Positions 1 to 8,426 of a DNA stretch of 64,000 nucleotides are shown here, piece after piece. Source of the stretch: Haliscomenobacter hydrossis DSM 1100 (GTDB taxonomy: Bacteria; Bacteroidota; Bacteroidia; Chitinophagales; Saprospiraceae). Below the pieces are notes generated by a model. The model searched no databases and was not told where the DNA came from. It was given only the letters and a program-made list of their open reading frames with translations. Both the position numbers and the translations under genes were made by a program. How positions within the stretch are numbered: the stretch's first letter is position 1; every line of letters starts with the position of its first letter. Where the stretch lies: positions 1,860,001-1,924,000 of the forward strand of contig NC_015510.1 of assembly GCF_000212735.1 (NCBI RefSeq). Reading direction: 5' to 3'.

Positions 1-693
1 TTCAAACTTGCCCAGTTTTTGTTTGTGCGCCGAGGTGAAGGAGCCTTTTTCATGCCCAAACAATTCACTCTCGATCAATTCAGAAGGAATGGCCGCGCAG
101 TTGACCTCCACAATCGGCCCGGAGGCTCTGCTGCTAAGTTCATGCATCCAGCGCGCCACGAGTTCTTTGCCCGTTCCGTTGGGTCCGGTGACCAGCACAC
201 GGGCCTCCGTGGGTGCTACGCGCTCGATGGTATCTTTGATGAATTGAATGCGGGCTGAGGAACCAATAATTTCCTGGACTTGTCGCCCGGCTACTTTGCG
301 GCGTAAGGTTTTGGTTTCAGTCACCAAACTGGATTTGTCCAGGGCGTTGCGCAGGGTAATGAGCAAGCGGTTGAGGTCGGGTGGCTTGCTGATGAAATCG
401 AAGGCTCCCCGTTTGACGGCTTCCACGGCGGTATCAATGGTGGCATGGCCCGAAATCATGATCACGGGGGTGTCGGGAGCCACTTCTTGCAAACGCTCCA
501 GGGTGTCCATGCCATCGAGGTTGGGCATTTTGATGTCCATCAGAATGGCGTCGAAGGTTTGCTCCTTGAGCTTGGCCAAACAATCCAGGCCATCTGCGGC
601 TTCGCTCACCTTGAACTTTTCAAATTCAAGGATTTCGCGTAAAGCCCGGCGGATGCTGGCTTCATCGTCTACAATCAGGATTTGGGTCGTCAT
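1..693 (-). CDS. NtrC-type sigma-54 response regulator, 3' part missing (window edge)
   Basis: The reading frame starts at the ATG at 693 and runs off the left edge after 231 codons. Residues 1-120 form a receiver domain: ILIVDDE near the start and the phospho-acceptor Asp in ILMDIKMPNLDG at about residue 54. From about residue 135 an AAA+ sigma-54 interaction domain begins, with a Walker A of the form GPNGTGKE (usual GESGTGKE) and then ELFGHEKGSFTSA. The last motif occupies the place of the GAFTGA loop that contacts sigma-54, but reads GSFTSA. The Fis-type DNA-binding domain would lie outside the window. It should activate sigma-54 promoters when phosphorylated; the cognate kinase is not visible. 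The family call is firm; targets are unknown. Confidence 0.93.
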   Translation of the reverse strand, partial: MTTQILIVDDEASIRRALREILEFEKFKVSEAADGLDCLAKLKEQTFDAILMDIKMPNLDGMDTLERLQEVAPDTPVIMISGHATIDTAVEAVKRGAFDFISKPPDLNRLLITLRNALDKSSLVTETKTLRRKVAGRQVQEIIGSSARIQFIKDTIERVAPTEARVLVTGPNGTGKELVARWMHELSSRASGPIVEVNCAAIPSELIESELFGHEKGSFTSAHKQKLGKFE

Positions 694-728
694 GAGTGTG
701 CTACTGGTTTGTGGTGGAAAACGTTTTC

Positions 729-890
729 TATACACCGCACGGGATGGCCAGGTGAAATTTTGGCGAATTTATTTTTTGACCTGCAAGGCGCAAAGCGCAG
801 ACGTAGCCAAAGCTACGGCGAGCATTTGCAACGCGGCAGGGCGAAAAAAGAAAGAGACAAAAATCACCTGGTCATCCCGTGCGGTGTATA
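729..890. repeat. MITE-like imperfect palindrome, copy 1
   Basis: About 162 bp with terminal inverted repeats of roughly 30 bp: it starts TATACACCGCACGGGATGG and ends with the imperfect reverse complement CCCGTGCGGTGTATA. The centre holds CGTAGCCAAAGCTACG, itself a hairpin. A second copy in the opposite orientation lies at 24491-24650. No reading frame inside looks like a gene. Confidence 0.8.
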
Positions 891-1162
891 AATGTTGGTA
901 CGGATTTTTGAGGGAAAGGTTACGTTTGAGGGGTGAAAGTTGAAAAAAATATTTTTATGCGCTGGCTCCGCATTGCCTTGGTGTCTTTTGTGCTAAAAAA
1001 GCATTACGCGTCATCGCACGGCTACGCCCCAATCCCCTCAATTTGCCCTGGTCAAATCCCGCCAAAAGTGCCTTGACTGCTTTCCTGCATCCCTCTACCT
1101 TGGCAGCACAAAACTCGGACTCAGCCTTCCTCTTTACCAGATGCCATACCCTGGTTTTCAAG
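891..1162. other. Intergenic stretch with no recognisable gene
   Basis: Between the MITE-like element and the first REP copy I see no convincing gene. A 68-codon minus-strand frame (955-1161) is open, but it is rich in R, K, A and G, resembles no family I know and has no supporting context. Confidence 0.4.
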
Positions 1163-1194
1163 AAAAACCCAGAAGGGATGACAGGATTATAGAA
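1163..1194 (+). repeat. REP-like repeat, degenerate copy upstream of the transposase
   Basis: The stretch AACCCAGAAGGGATGACA followed by GGATTATAG is a diverged copy of the palindromic unit (AACCCCGAAGGGGTGACATG + ATTATAG) found in arrays at 1698-2119 and 8226-8413. It sits 34 bp before the transposase start, so the transposase is flanked by copies on both sides. Confidence 0.7.
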
Positions 1195-1228
1195 TGATTA
1201 TTTTATTCGATTCACCAAAACGATAAAA

Positions 1229-1690
1229 ATGGCTGGAACCTATACTCAGATCTACATCCAATATGTTTTTGCAGTAAAAGGCAGACAAAATTTGCTACAG
1301 AAACCCTGGCGAGAAGAGGTATTCAAATACATGGCGGGCATCATTAAGAACAAAAACCAGAAGTCGATCATTGTAAATGGTGTGGCGGATCATGTCCATG
1401 TTTTTGTTGGTTTCAGGCCATCCATGTCGGTTTCAAATTTGATCCGCGATGTCAAAAACAACAGCAGTGATTTCATCAATGATCGGCAATTCCTTCCGTA
1501 TGAATTTTCCTGGCAAGACGGCTATGGCGCATTCTCCTACGCCCACTCCCAAATGGATGCGGTGTATAGGTACATTTTGAATCAGGAAAAACACCATCGC
1601 AAAAAAACATTCAAGGAAGAGTACCTGGAGTTTTTGCAAAAATTCGAAGTCGAATACAACGAAAAATACCTTTTTGATTGGTTGGAATGA
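1229..1690 (+). CDS. IS200/IS605-type Y1 (HUH) transposase
   Basis: A 153-aa single-domain transposase of the Y1_Tnp family. The HUH metal-binding motif is DHVHVF (H55, H57). The catalytic tyrosine lies in YILNQ (Y115, Q119), preceded by the typical QDGYGAFSYAHSQ stretch. Family members cut and rejoin single-stranded DNA at hairpins near the element ends, through a 5'-phosphotyrosine. Length is normal (about 150 aa) and the gene looks intact. There is no tnpB nearby. It is surrounded by short palindromic repeats, as RAYT genes are by REPs; whether those repeats are its substrates is inference. Confidence 0.92.
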   Translation: MAGTYTQIYIQYVFAVKGRQNLLQKPWREEVFKYMAGIIKNKNQKSIIVNGVADHVHVFVGFRPSMSVSNLIRDVKNNSSDFINDRQFLPYEFSWQDGYGAFSYAHSQMDAVYRYILNQEKHHRKKTFKEEYLEFLQKFEVEYNEKYLFDWLE

Positions 1691-1697
1691 CACAATT

Positions 1698-1897
1698 AAA
1701 CCCCTAAGGGTGACTTGATCATAAATGCTATGCCCACGCCGTTTTCGGTGAGAAACCCCGAAGGGGTGACATAATTATAGAAATATGCGGTGCCCATGCC
1801 GTTCCAAGAGAAACCCCGAAGGGGTGACATGATTATAGAAATATGCCGTGCCCATGCCGTTCCAAGAAAAACCCCGAAGGGGTGGCATGATTATGTT
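1698..1897 (+). repeat. REP-like palindromic array, four forward copies
   Basis: Four direct copies of a unit of the form AAACCCCGAAGGGGTGACAT followed by GATTATAG, at about 1698-1726, 1751-1783, 1809-1841 and 1867-1897, roughly every 58-60 bp. Each contains the small hairpin ACCCC-GAA-GGGGT. The spacers are themselves alike (TGCCCATGCCGTTCCAAGAG), so this is a duplicated repeat-plus-spacer array, not a CRISPR. Confidence 0.9.
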
Positions 1898-1918
1898 TTA
1901 GGGTGACATGGAAAAGAA

Positions 1919-2119
1919 TAATACCACCCCTTCGGGGTTTCTCTTGGGAAACCTAACCAATTGTCTTTGCTATAATCATGTCACCCCTTCGGGGTTTCTC
2001 TTGGGAAAAACGCTGCGATTCCCATTTTCTATAATCATGTCACCCCTTCGGGGTTTCTCACCGAAAACGGCATGGGCGTGGCATTTATAATCATGTCACC
2101 CCTTCGGTTTTTTTCTAAT
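1919..2119 (-). repeat. REP-like palindromic array, four inverted copies
   Basis: Four copies of the same unit in reverse orientation (ATAATCATGTCACCCCTTCG then GGGTTTCTC) at about 1919-1943, 1970-2000, 2030-2060 and 2081-2119. With the forward array they form a long inverted repeat: about 60 bp around 1722-1781 is nearly the exact reverse complement of 2030-2089, including the unique-looking part CCGTTTTCGGTGAG. The array ends about 80 bp before hsdM. Confidence 0.9.
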
Positions 2120-2201
2120 CACAAAAATTTCCCACCCTACGCAACCTTTTATCCAAACCTCCGTATATCTCTTTATCTTACTCCCCAATCAACCCTCATC
2201 C

Positions 2202-3665
2202 ATGATCACCGGAGAACTAAAATCTCAAATCGACCGCGTCTGGGAAGCCTTTTGGACGGGTGGCCTTTCCAACCCGCTCACCGTCATTGAACAAATGACC
2301 TACCTGCTGTTCATCCGCCGACTGGACGAGCTACAAACCCAGCGCGAGCAAAAAGCCAACCTCCTCAAACGCCCCATCGAAGACCCCATTTACCACGAAA
2401 ATGAATACGCCCTGCGCTGGAGCCACTTCAAAAACACCGACCCCGAGGTGATGTACAAACGTTTCACCCAAGCCGATGGCGTGTTTGACTTCCTGCGTAA
2501 CGTGGGCAGCCGCAGCGCCGCCTTCAGCAAATACATGAAAGGCGCCACCTTCATGATCCCCACCCCGCGCCTGCTGGCCCAGGTGGTGGAGATGCTCTCC
2601 AACATCGACATGAGCGACCGCGACACCAAGGGCGACGTGTACGAATACCTGCTCAGCAAAATCGCCTCGGCGGGCCAAAACGGCCAGTTTCGCACGCCCC
2701 GCCATATCATCCGCCTGATGGTGGACATGGTGCAACCCACCCTGGAAGACTTCATCTGCGACCCCAGCGCGGGCACCTGCGGCTTCCTCACCGGAGCGGG
2801 TGAGTACATCCGCGAGCATTACGCCAACGAACTGTACGCTGACGGCGCTCAGGAGCACTTCCAAAACCACATGTTCATGGGGATGGAGTTCGACCCCACC
2901 ATGATCCGCATCGGGGCGATGAACCTGATCCTGCACGGCATCGAAAACCCGCAGCTCCGCGACGTGGACGCGCTGAGTGAAGCCAATACCGATTTTACCG
3001 AACGAGCAACCCTCGTACTGGCCAACCCGCCCTTCAAAGGTAGCCTGGACCGCGAGGCCGTAGACGGCAAAATCCTGCAAACGGTCGACAGCAAAAAAAC
3101 CGAACTGCTCTTCCTCGCCCTCATCCTCAAAGGGCTGAAACTCGGGGGCCGCGCCGCCGTGATTGTGCCCGATGGGGTGCTTTTTGGCAGCAGCAAGGCG
3201 CACCAACAAATCCGCACCGAACTGATCGAACGCCAACGCCTGCAAGCCGTGATCTCCATGCCCAGCGGGGTCTTCAAACCCTACGCCGGGGTAAGCACCG
3301 CCATCCTGCTCTTCACCAAAACCAACAGCGGCGGCACCGATCAGGTCTGGTTTTACGACATGCAAGCCGATGGCTTCAGCCTGGATGACAAACGCAACCC
3401 CCTCCCCCACTCCGACCTGCCCGACATCGTGCAGCGCTTCCAGCACCTGGAGGCGGAAACCCAGCGCCAACGCACCGAGCGCAGCTTTCTGGTACCGCTC
3501 CAGGAAATCCGCGACAACAAATACGACCTGAGCATCAACCGCTACAAGGAAGTCCAGTACGCCGAAAAAACCTACGCTGCACCGGGCGCCATCATCGCCG
3601 AAATTGAAGCGCTGGATCGGGAACGGACGGTTTTGTTGAATGAACTAAAAGGGATGTTGGCATGA
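2202..3665 (+). CDS. hsdM: Type I restriction-modification methyltransferase subunit HsdM
   Basis: A 487-aa N6-adenine DNA methyltransferase. The N-terminal helical HsdM_N domain covers about residues 5-130 (NPLTVIEQMTYLLFIRRL). The SAM-binding motif I is DPSAGTCGF near residue 186 and the catalytic motif IV is NPPF near residue 274, typical of gamma-class N6-adenine enzymes. It methylates the host recognition site together with HsdS and is also part of the HsdR2M2S1 restriction complex. Its stop overlaps the hsdS start by four bases (ATGA), so the subunits are probably translationally coupled. GC-rich codons are used throughout, unlike parts of hsdS. No defect seen. Confidence 0.97.
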   Translation: MITGELKSQIDRVWEAFWTGGLSNPLTVIEQMTYLLFIRRLDELQTQREQKANLLKRPIEDPIYHENEYALRWSHFKNTDPEVMYKRFTQADGVFDFLRNVGSRSAAFSKYMKGATFMIPTPRLLAQVVEMLSNIDMSDRDTKGDVYEYLLSKIASAGQNGQFRTPRHIIRLMVDMVQPTLEDFICDPSAGTCGFLTGAGEYIREHYANELYADGAQEHFQNHMFMGMEFDPTMIRIGAMNLILHGIENPQLRDVDALSEANTDFTERATLVLANPPFKGSLDREAVDGKILQTVDSKKTELLFLALILKGLKLGGRAAVIVPDGVLFGSSKAHQQIRTELIERQRLQAVISMPSGVFKPYAGVSTAILLFTKTNSGGTDQVWFYDMQADGFSLDDKRNPLPHSDLPDIVQRFQHLEAETQRQRTERSFLVPLQEIRDNKYDLSINRYKEVQYAEKTYAAPGAIIAEIEALDRERTVLLNELKGMLA

Positions 3666-4834
3666 AGTGGGAAATGGTGAAACTTGAAGAGTTGATTACA
3701 ATCCTTTCCGGATTTGCCTTTGATTCTAAGCTCTTTAGTAATCAAAAAGGGGTTCCTCTGATCAGGATAAGAGACATCAAAAGGGGATTTAGTGAAACTT
3801 ATTATGAAGGAAAATTTGACGCGGTTTTTGTCGTAAAAAATGGTGACATTTTGATTGGAATGGATGGCGAATTCAATATAGCTGAATGGAGTGGCCAAGA
3901 TGCGTTATTGAACCAACGAGTTTGTAAAATAAATTCGGTTGACACTTCAAGGCTTGATAAGCGGTATTTGCTACATTTTCTCCCTCAGGAACTTAAGTTT
4001 ATCGAGGATAAGGCGTCTTTTGTGACTGTTAAGCATTTATCTGTAAAGGACATTAAATCCATCCAAATCCCCCTCCCGCCCCTCGCCACCCAAAAGCGCA
4101 TTGCCGCCATACTCGATGCCGCCGATGCCCTGCGCCGCAAAGACCATGCCCTGCTACAAAAATACGCTGAGCTGGCCCAGGCGATTTTTGTGGATATGTT
4201 TGGGAATCCGGTGAAGAATGAGAAGGGGTGGGAGGTGTCCTCAATGGGAAACATTATCTTAGATATAGAAGCAGGTAGCTCTTTCGGAGGAGAGGATAAA
4301 AATCTAGACAAAGACGAATTGGGAGTTTTAAAAGTAAGTGCCGTCACCTCTGGAACTTTCAAACCACAGGAATATAAAGCTGTGAAAAAAGATCGGATCA
4401 ACAAGAAAATCATCAAGTTAAACAAAGGAGATTTTCTATTTTCACGTGCAAATACAAGGGAGCTAGTAGGTGCGACCTGTCTTGTTGATCAAAACTATGA
4501 TCATCTTTTTTTACCAGATAAAATTTGGAAAATTAGTTTTCATTTGGATAAGACTGATCCTATTTTCATCAAACATATTCTGAGTCAGAAAGAGGTTCGA
4601 TATGAATTGAATAAAACAGCAACTGGCACAAGTGGGTCAATGCTGAATATTTCAATGCAAAAATTGAAAGAACTCTCAATTGTTTTACCACCTGTAGAAT
4701 TGCAAAGAAATTTTGGAAAGATAATCCAGAAGATGAGCGAAAATTCAGGTTTTGCAAAACAATCAAATATGAAATCCGAAACCCTTTTCCAATCCCTCCT
4801 CCAAAAAGCCTTCAATGCCGAACTAGTACCATGA
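3662..4834 (+). CDS. hsdS: Type I restriction-modification specificity subunit HsdS
   Basis: A 390-aa specificity subunit with two target-recognition domains. TRD1 covers about residues 1-128. A central conserved helical region (PLPPLATQKRIAAILDAADA, then LAQAIFVDMFGNPV) covers about 130-185. TRD2 covers about 190-355, and a second helical region ends the protein (LPPVELQRNFGKI to LLQKAFNAELVP). Each TRD reads one half of a bipartite site. The TRD-coding DNA (about 3662-4045 and 4235-4775) is clearly AT-rich, while the central helix region and both neighbouring genes are GC-rich, which suggests that TRDs were exchanged. It overlaps both hsdM and hsdR by four bases. Confidence 0.96.
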   Translation: MKWEMVKLEELITILSGFAFDSKLFSNQKGVPLIRIRDIKRGFSETYYEGKFDAVFVVKNGDILIGMDGEFNIAEWSGQDALLNQRVCKINSVDTSRLDKRYLLHFLPQELKFIEDKASFVTVKHLSVKDIKSIQIPLPPLATQKRIAAILDAADALRRKDHALLQKYAELAQAIFVDMFGNPVKNEKGWEVSSMGNIILDIEAGSSFGGEDKNLDKDELGVLKVSAVTSGTFKPQEYKAVKKDRINKKIIKLNKGDFLFSRANTRELVGATCLVDQNYDHLFLPDKIWKISFHLDKTDPIFIKHILSQKEVRYELNKTATGTSGSMLNISMQKLKELSIVLPPVELQRNFGKIIQKMSENSGFAKQSNMKSETLFQSLLQKAFNAELVP

Positions 4835-7800
4835 GCAACTTCGCCTTCATTCCCAGCCGCTGGTCCGCTTTGGCGGAAGCCGCCCGTGCCGCCGAGGCAC
4901 AGGTGTACGCTGCGCCGCAATATTGCGCCATGCTCTGCCGCAAAAGCCTGGAGGAATGGGTGCGTTGGTTGTACGAGCACGACGCTGATCTGGAACTGCC
5001 CACTTACGATACCTCACTCAATGCCCTGCTGCACCAGCAGGACTTCAAAAACGTGGTCGCCCCCATCCAGTTTGACCGCCTCAACCTGATCCGCAAACTG
5101 GGCAACAACGCCGTGCACACCCGCGCCCGCATCAGCGAGGCCCAAGCCCTGCACGGGGTAAAACTGCTGCACGGCTTCATCGGTTGGGTCTGTCAGGTGT
5201 ACAGCGCCAGTCCGGTGCAGGTGCCCACTTTTGATGAGGCACTGGTCCCCCAGTCGCCCGCCCAGGAAAAAACCAAGGCCGAGCTCCAGCAACTGGAAGC
5301 CGCCTACCTGGCCCAACAGGAAAAATTGCACAAGGCCCTGGCCGAACTGGAGCAGCTTAAGGCCAACAAAAATACCCACGCCCAACTGCCGCCGCCCAGC
5401 GATCCCAACGAAGCGCTCACCCGCCAGTTGTACATCGATACCCTGCTCATCGAAGCGGGTTGGGACCCCACTGCGCCCCGGGTAGCAGAATACCCCGTCA
5501 GAAACTGCATGCCCCAGGCCCAGAGCAGCAACGGCGATGGCCGGGTGGATTACGTGCTCTGGGGCGACGATGGCCTGCCCCTGGCCGTAGTGGAGGCCAA
5601 ACGCACCCAGCGCGATCCCCGCGTGGGCCAGCACCAGGCCAAGTGTTATGCCGATTGTTTGGAGCGGGAATTCGGGCGACGCCCCATCATTTTTTTCACT
5701 AATGGTTTCAAAACCTGGCTCTGGGACGACGCCCAGTACGCCCCCCGCGCCGTACACGGTTTTTACACCAAAGACGAACTCGCGCTGCTCATCCAGCGCC
5801 GCCAGAGCCGTTTGCCCCTGGCCCAGCAAGCCATCAACAACGCGATCACCGATCGGTATTACCAGCATGAGGCCATCCGCCGGGTCACCGAGGTATTCAG
5901 CGCCGAGCACCGCAATGCCCTGCTCGTAATGGCCACGGGTACAGGCAAAACGCGGGTATCCGCCGCCCTGATCGACCTGCTGAGCAAAGCCAATTGGGTC
6001 AAACGGGTACTATTCCTGGCCGACCGCAACGCCCTCATCCACCAAGCCAAGGTCAACTTCAACGACTACCTGCCCCATCTCCCCGCCATCGACCTCACCC
6101 GCGAGAAGGAGGACGAGAGCTCCCGCGTAGTGTTTTCCACCTACCAAACCATGATCAACCTGATCGACAAAGCCGCCGACGGGGAGCAGCGTTTTTACAG
6201 CGTGGGGCATTTCGATCTGATCATTTTTGACGAAATCCACCGCTCGGTGTACAAGCGTTACCGGGCCATTTTTGACTATTTCGACGGTCTGCGGGTGGGC
6301 CTCACTGCCACGCCACGCTCCGAAACCGACCGCGATACCTACGCCCTCTTCAACCTGGAAGCCAACAACCCCACCTACGCCTACGAGCTGGAACAGGCAG
6401 TGCAGGATCAGTACCTGGTGCCGCCCGTAGCCATTGGGGTGCCCCTCAAATTCCAGCGCGAAGGGGTCAAATACGCCGAGCTCAGCCCCGAAGAAAAACG
6501 CAACTACGAAGAACAGTTTGCCGACCCGGTCACCGGAGATTTCCCCGCTGAAATCAACGCAGGTGCCCTCAACGATTGGTTGTTCAACGAAGATACCGTA
6601 GATAAAGTCATCGGCTACCTGATGCAAAATGGCATCAAGGTGGAAGGCGGCGACAAACTGGCCAAAACCATCGTGTTTGCCCGTTCCCACAAACATGCGC
6701 TGTTCATTCAGGAGCGCTTCAACATCCAATACCCTGCCTACAAAGGTGATTTTTTAGCCGTCATCGACCACCACGAGAATTACAAATACGACCTATTGAA
6801 CCGCTTCAAGGTGTTGGACAAAATGCCCCAGATCGCCGTCTCTGTCGACATGCTGGATACCGGTATCGACGTACCCGAGGTCTGCAATCTGGTCTTTTTT
6901 AAACCCATCCGCAGCAGCACCAAGTTTTGGCAGATGATCGGGCGGGGCACCCGCCTTTGTGTGGATTTGTTTGGCCCCGGCGAGCACAAGCGGGAGTTTG
7001 TGATTTTTGATTTTTGTGAAAACTTCGAGTTTTTTGGCACCCACCCGCGTGGCTTCGACGGCAGCACGGGCAAAACCCTGAGCCAGCGCTTGTTTGAATT
7101 GCGTTTGCGGCTCAGTTTTGTGTTGCTGCAAAGTGAGGCGGATGATTTGTTTGGCTACGGTCGGCAATTGCGGGAGTACCTGATCCAACAAACCCAGGCG
7201 CTGAACACCCAGAGTTTTGTGGTGCGCCAACACTGGGAACAGGTCGAAAAATACCGCGACCCGCACCGCTGGAATGCCCTCACCGAGCTGGACTTGCTCG
7301 AACTGCGCGACCACATCGCCCCCCTGATGAGCGAAACGGAACAGGACGAAAAGGCCAAACGTTTTGATGCCCTGATGCTGGACTTGGAATGGAGCGTTCT
7401 GCAAGAAGCACAGCCCCGCGCCGACCTGGTCGAAAAGGTGATGGCCACGGCGGGCAAACTGAGCAAAAAGGCCGCCATTCCGGTGGTGAACGCCAAAATG
7501 GACCTCTTGCAGCGCATCCAGAACCGCAATTATTGGGACAACATTACCGTGCCCGCCATCGAACACCTGCGCCTGGAATTGCGGGATTTGTTGAAGTTTT
7601 TGGACAAAGACAGCAGCCCCGTGTATTACACCAGTTTTGAGGATGACCTGGATCAGGATCAGGTTCAGGAACACCGCCTTTTGATCCAGGTCAATAACCT
7701 CGAAACCTACCGCCGCCGTGTGGAACAATACCTCCAGGAACATCGCAATCACCTCACCATCCACAAACTGCGCAACAACGAGCGCATCACTCAGGCAGAA

Positions 7801-8169
7801 TTGCATGCGCTGGAACAGATGCTCTTTGAGCAGGGCAGCCTCGGCACCCGCGATGAGTTTACCCGCGTATACGGCAATCAACCCCTGGGCCGCTTCGTCC
7901 GCAGCATCATGGGCCTGGACAGCAATGCGGCTAAGGCTGCTTTTGCAAACATCTTGCGCGAACAAACCTTCAACGCCCAGCAAATCCGCTTCCTGGATAC
8001 CTTGATCAATTTTTTGACGGTCAAAGGGGTGGTGGATCCGGTGATGCTGTTCGAAGCGCCGTTTACGGATTTGAATTCCAGCGGGATCATGGGGGTGTTT
8101 GATGAAGTGACTTCGGCGAGGATCATTGATCTGTTGGAGGCGGTGAATCGGAATGCGGAAGTGGCGTAA
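4831..8169 (+). CDS. hsdR: Type I restriction enzyme motor/nuclease subunit HsdR (EcoEI-like)
   Basis: An 1112-aa subunit. Residues about 10-130 look like a DUF4145 domain, followed by a short coiled coil (about 140-180, rich in K, E, Q, L). The HSDR_N nuclease domain has the PD-(D/E)XK pattern: Asp in RVDYVLW near 238 and VVEAKR near 253. The SF2 translocase follows: Walker A MATGTGKTR near 366, DEIH near 467, GLTATPR near 490 and the motif VI stretch QMIGRGTRLC. The C-terminus resembles the EcoEI-type HsdR tail that docks to the methylase. It cuts unmodified DNA after ATP-driven translocation. Intact; last gene of the operon. Confidence 0.96.
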   Translation: MSNFAFIPSRWSALAEAARAAEAQVYAAPQYCAMLCRKSLEEWVRWLYEHDADLELPTYDTSLNALLHQQDFKNVVAPIQFDRLNLIRKLGNNAVHTRARISEAQALHGVKLLHGFIGWVCQVYSASPVQVPTFDEALVPQSPAQEKTKAELQQLEAAYLAQQEKLHKALAELEQLKANKNTHAQLPPPSDPNEALTRQLYIDTLLIEAGWDPTAPRVAEYPVRNCMPQAQSSNGDGRVDYVLWGDDGLPLAVVEAKRTQRDPRVGQHQAKCYADCLEREFGRRPIIFFTNGFKTWLWDDAQYAPRAVHGFYTKDELALLIQRRQSRLPLAQQAINNAITDRYYQHEAIRRVTEVFSAEHRNALLVMATGTGKTRVSAALIDLLSKANWVKRVLFLADRNALIHQAKVNFNDYLPHLPAIDLTREKEDESSRVVFSTYQTMINLIDKAADGEQRFYSVGHFDLIIFDEIHRSVYKRYRAIFDYFDGLRVGLTATPRSETDRDTYALFNLEANNPTYAYELEQAVQDQYLVPPVAIGVPLKFQREGVKYAELSPEEKRNYEEQFADPVTGDFPAEINAGALNDWLFNEDTVDKVIGYLMQNGIKVEGGDKLAKTIVFARSHKHALFIQERFNIQYPAYKGDFLAVIDHHENYKYDLLNRFKVLDKMPQIAVSVDMLDTGIDVPEVCNLVFFKPIRSSTKFWQMIGRGTRLCVDLFGPGEHKREFVIFDFCENFEFFGTHPRGFDGSTGKTLSQRLFELRLRLSFVLLQSEADDLFGYGRQLREYLIQQTQALNTQSFVVRQHWEQVEKYRDPHRWNALTELDLLELRDHIAPLMSETEQDEKAKRFDALMLDLEWSVLQEAQPRADLVEKVMATAGKLSKKAAIPVVNAKMDLLQRIQNRNYWDNITVPAIEHLRLELRDLLKFLDKDSSPVYYTSFEDDLDQDQVQEHRLLIQVNNLETYRRRVEQYLQEHRNHLTIHKLRNNERITQAELHALEQMLFEQGSLGTRDEFTRVYGNQPLGRFVRSIMGLDSNAAKAAFANILREQTFNAQQIRFLDTLINFLTVKGVVDPVMLFEAPFTDLNSSGIMGVFDEVTSARIIDLLEAVNRNAEVA

Positions 8170-8225
8170 GGGGTGTATTAAAGGCATCAACCCGATGGGT
8201 GAATTCTCGATACATTGTTCAAATA

Positions 8226-8413
8226 AAAACCCCGCAGGGGTGACAGGATTATAGAAAATCAGGACGTTGAATTTGTTTTCCAAAGAGAAACCCCGGAGGG
8301 GTGGTATGATAATTATCCCATTTCGATTGAAAATAATGCCACCCCTTCAGGGTTTCTCTTCGATGAACACCTGTCATCATTTGCTATCATCCTGTCACTC
8401 CTGCGGGGTTAAT
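8226..8413. repeat. REP-like repeats downstream of the hsd operon (two forward, two inverted)
   Basis: Copies related to the unit at 1698-2119 lie at about 8226-8256 and 8284-8318 (forward) and 8330-8362 and 8381-8413 (inverted), again in a head-to-head layout. They may also act as a terminator for hsdR. The hsdMSR operon is thus bracketed by the same repeat family. Confidence 0.85.
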
Positions 8414-8426
8414 ATTCACCTCAACC

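Noticed and set aside
955-1161. Small minus-strand gene of 68 codons
   Set aside because: No family resemblance, odd composition and no partner; likely chance.
1698-2119. CRISPR-like array near the hsd operon
   Set aside because: Repeats change orientation half-way, are palindromic, and the spacers resemble each other; no cas genes.
2331-3470. Minus-strand open frame of 379 codons
   Set aside because: Antisense to hsdM; its length follows from GC-rich codon use of the real gene and its product is low-complexity in H, G and V.
6793-8283. Minus-strand open frame of 496 codons
   Set aside because: Antisense to hsdR, starting inside a REP repeat; no domain pattern.
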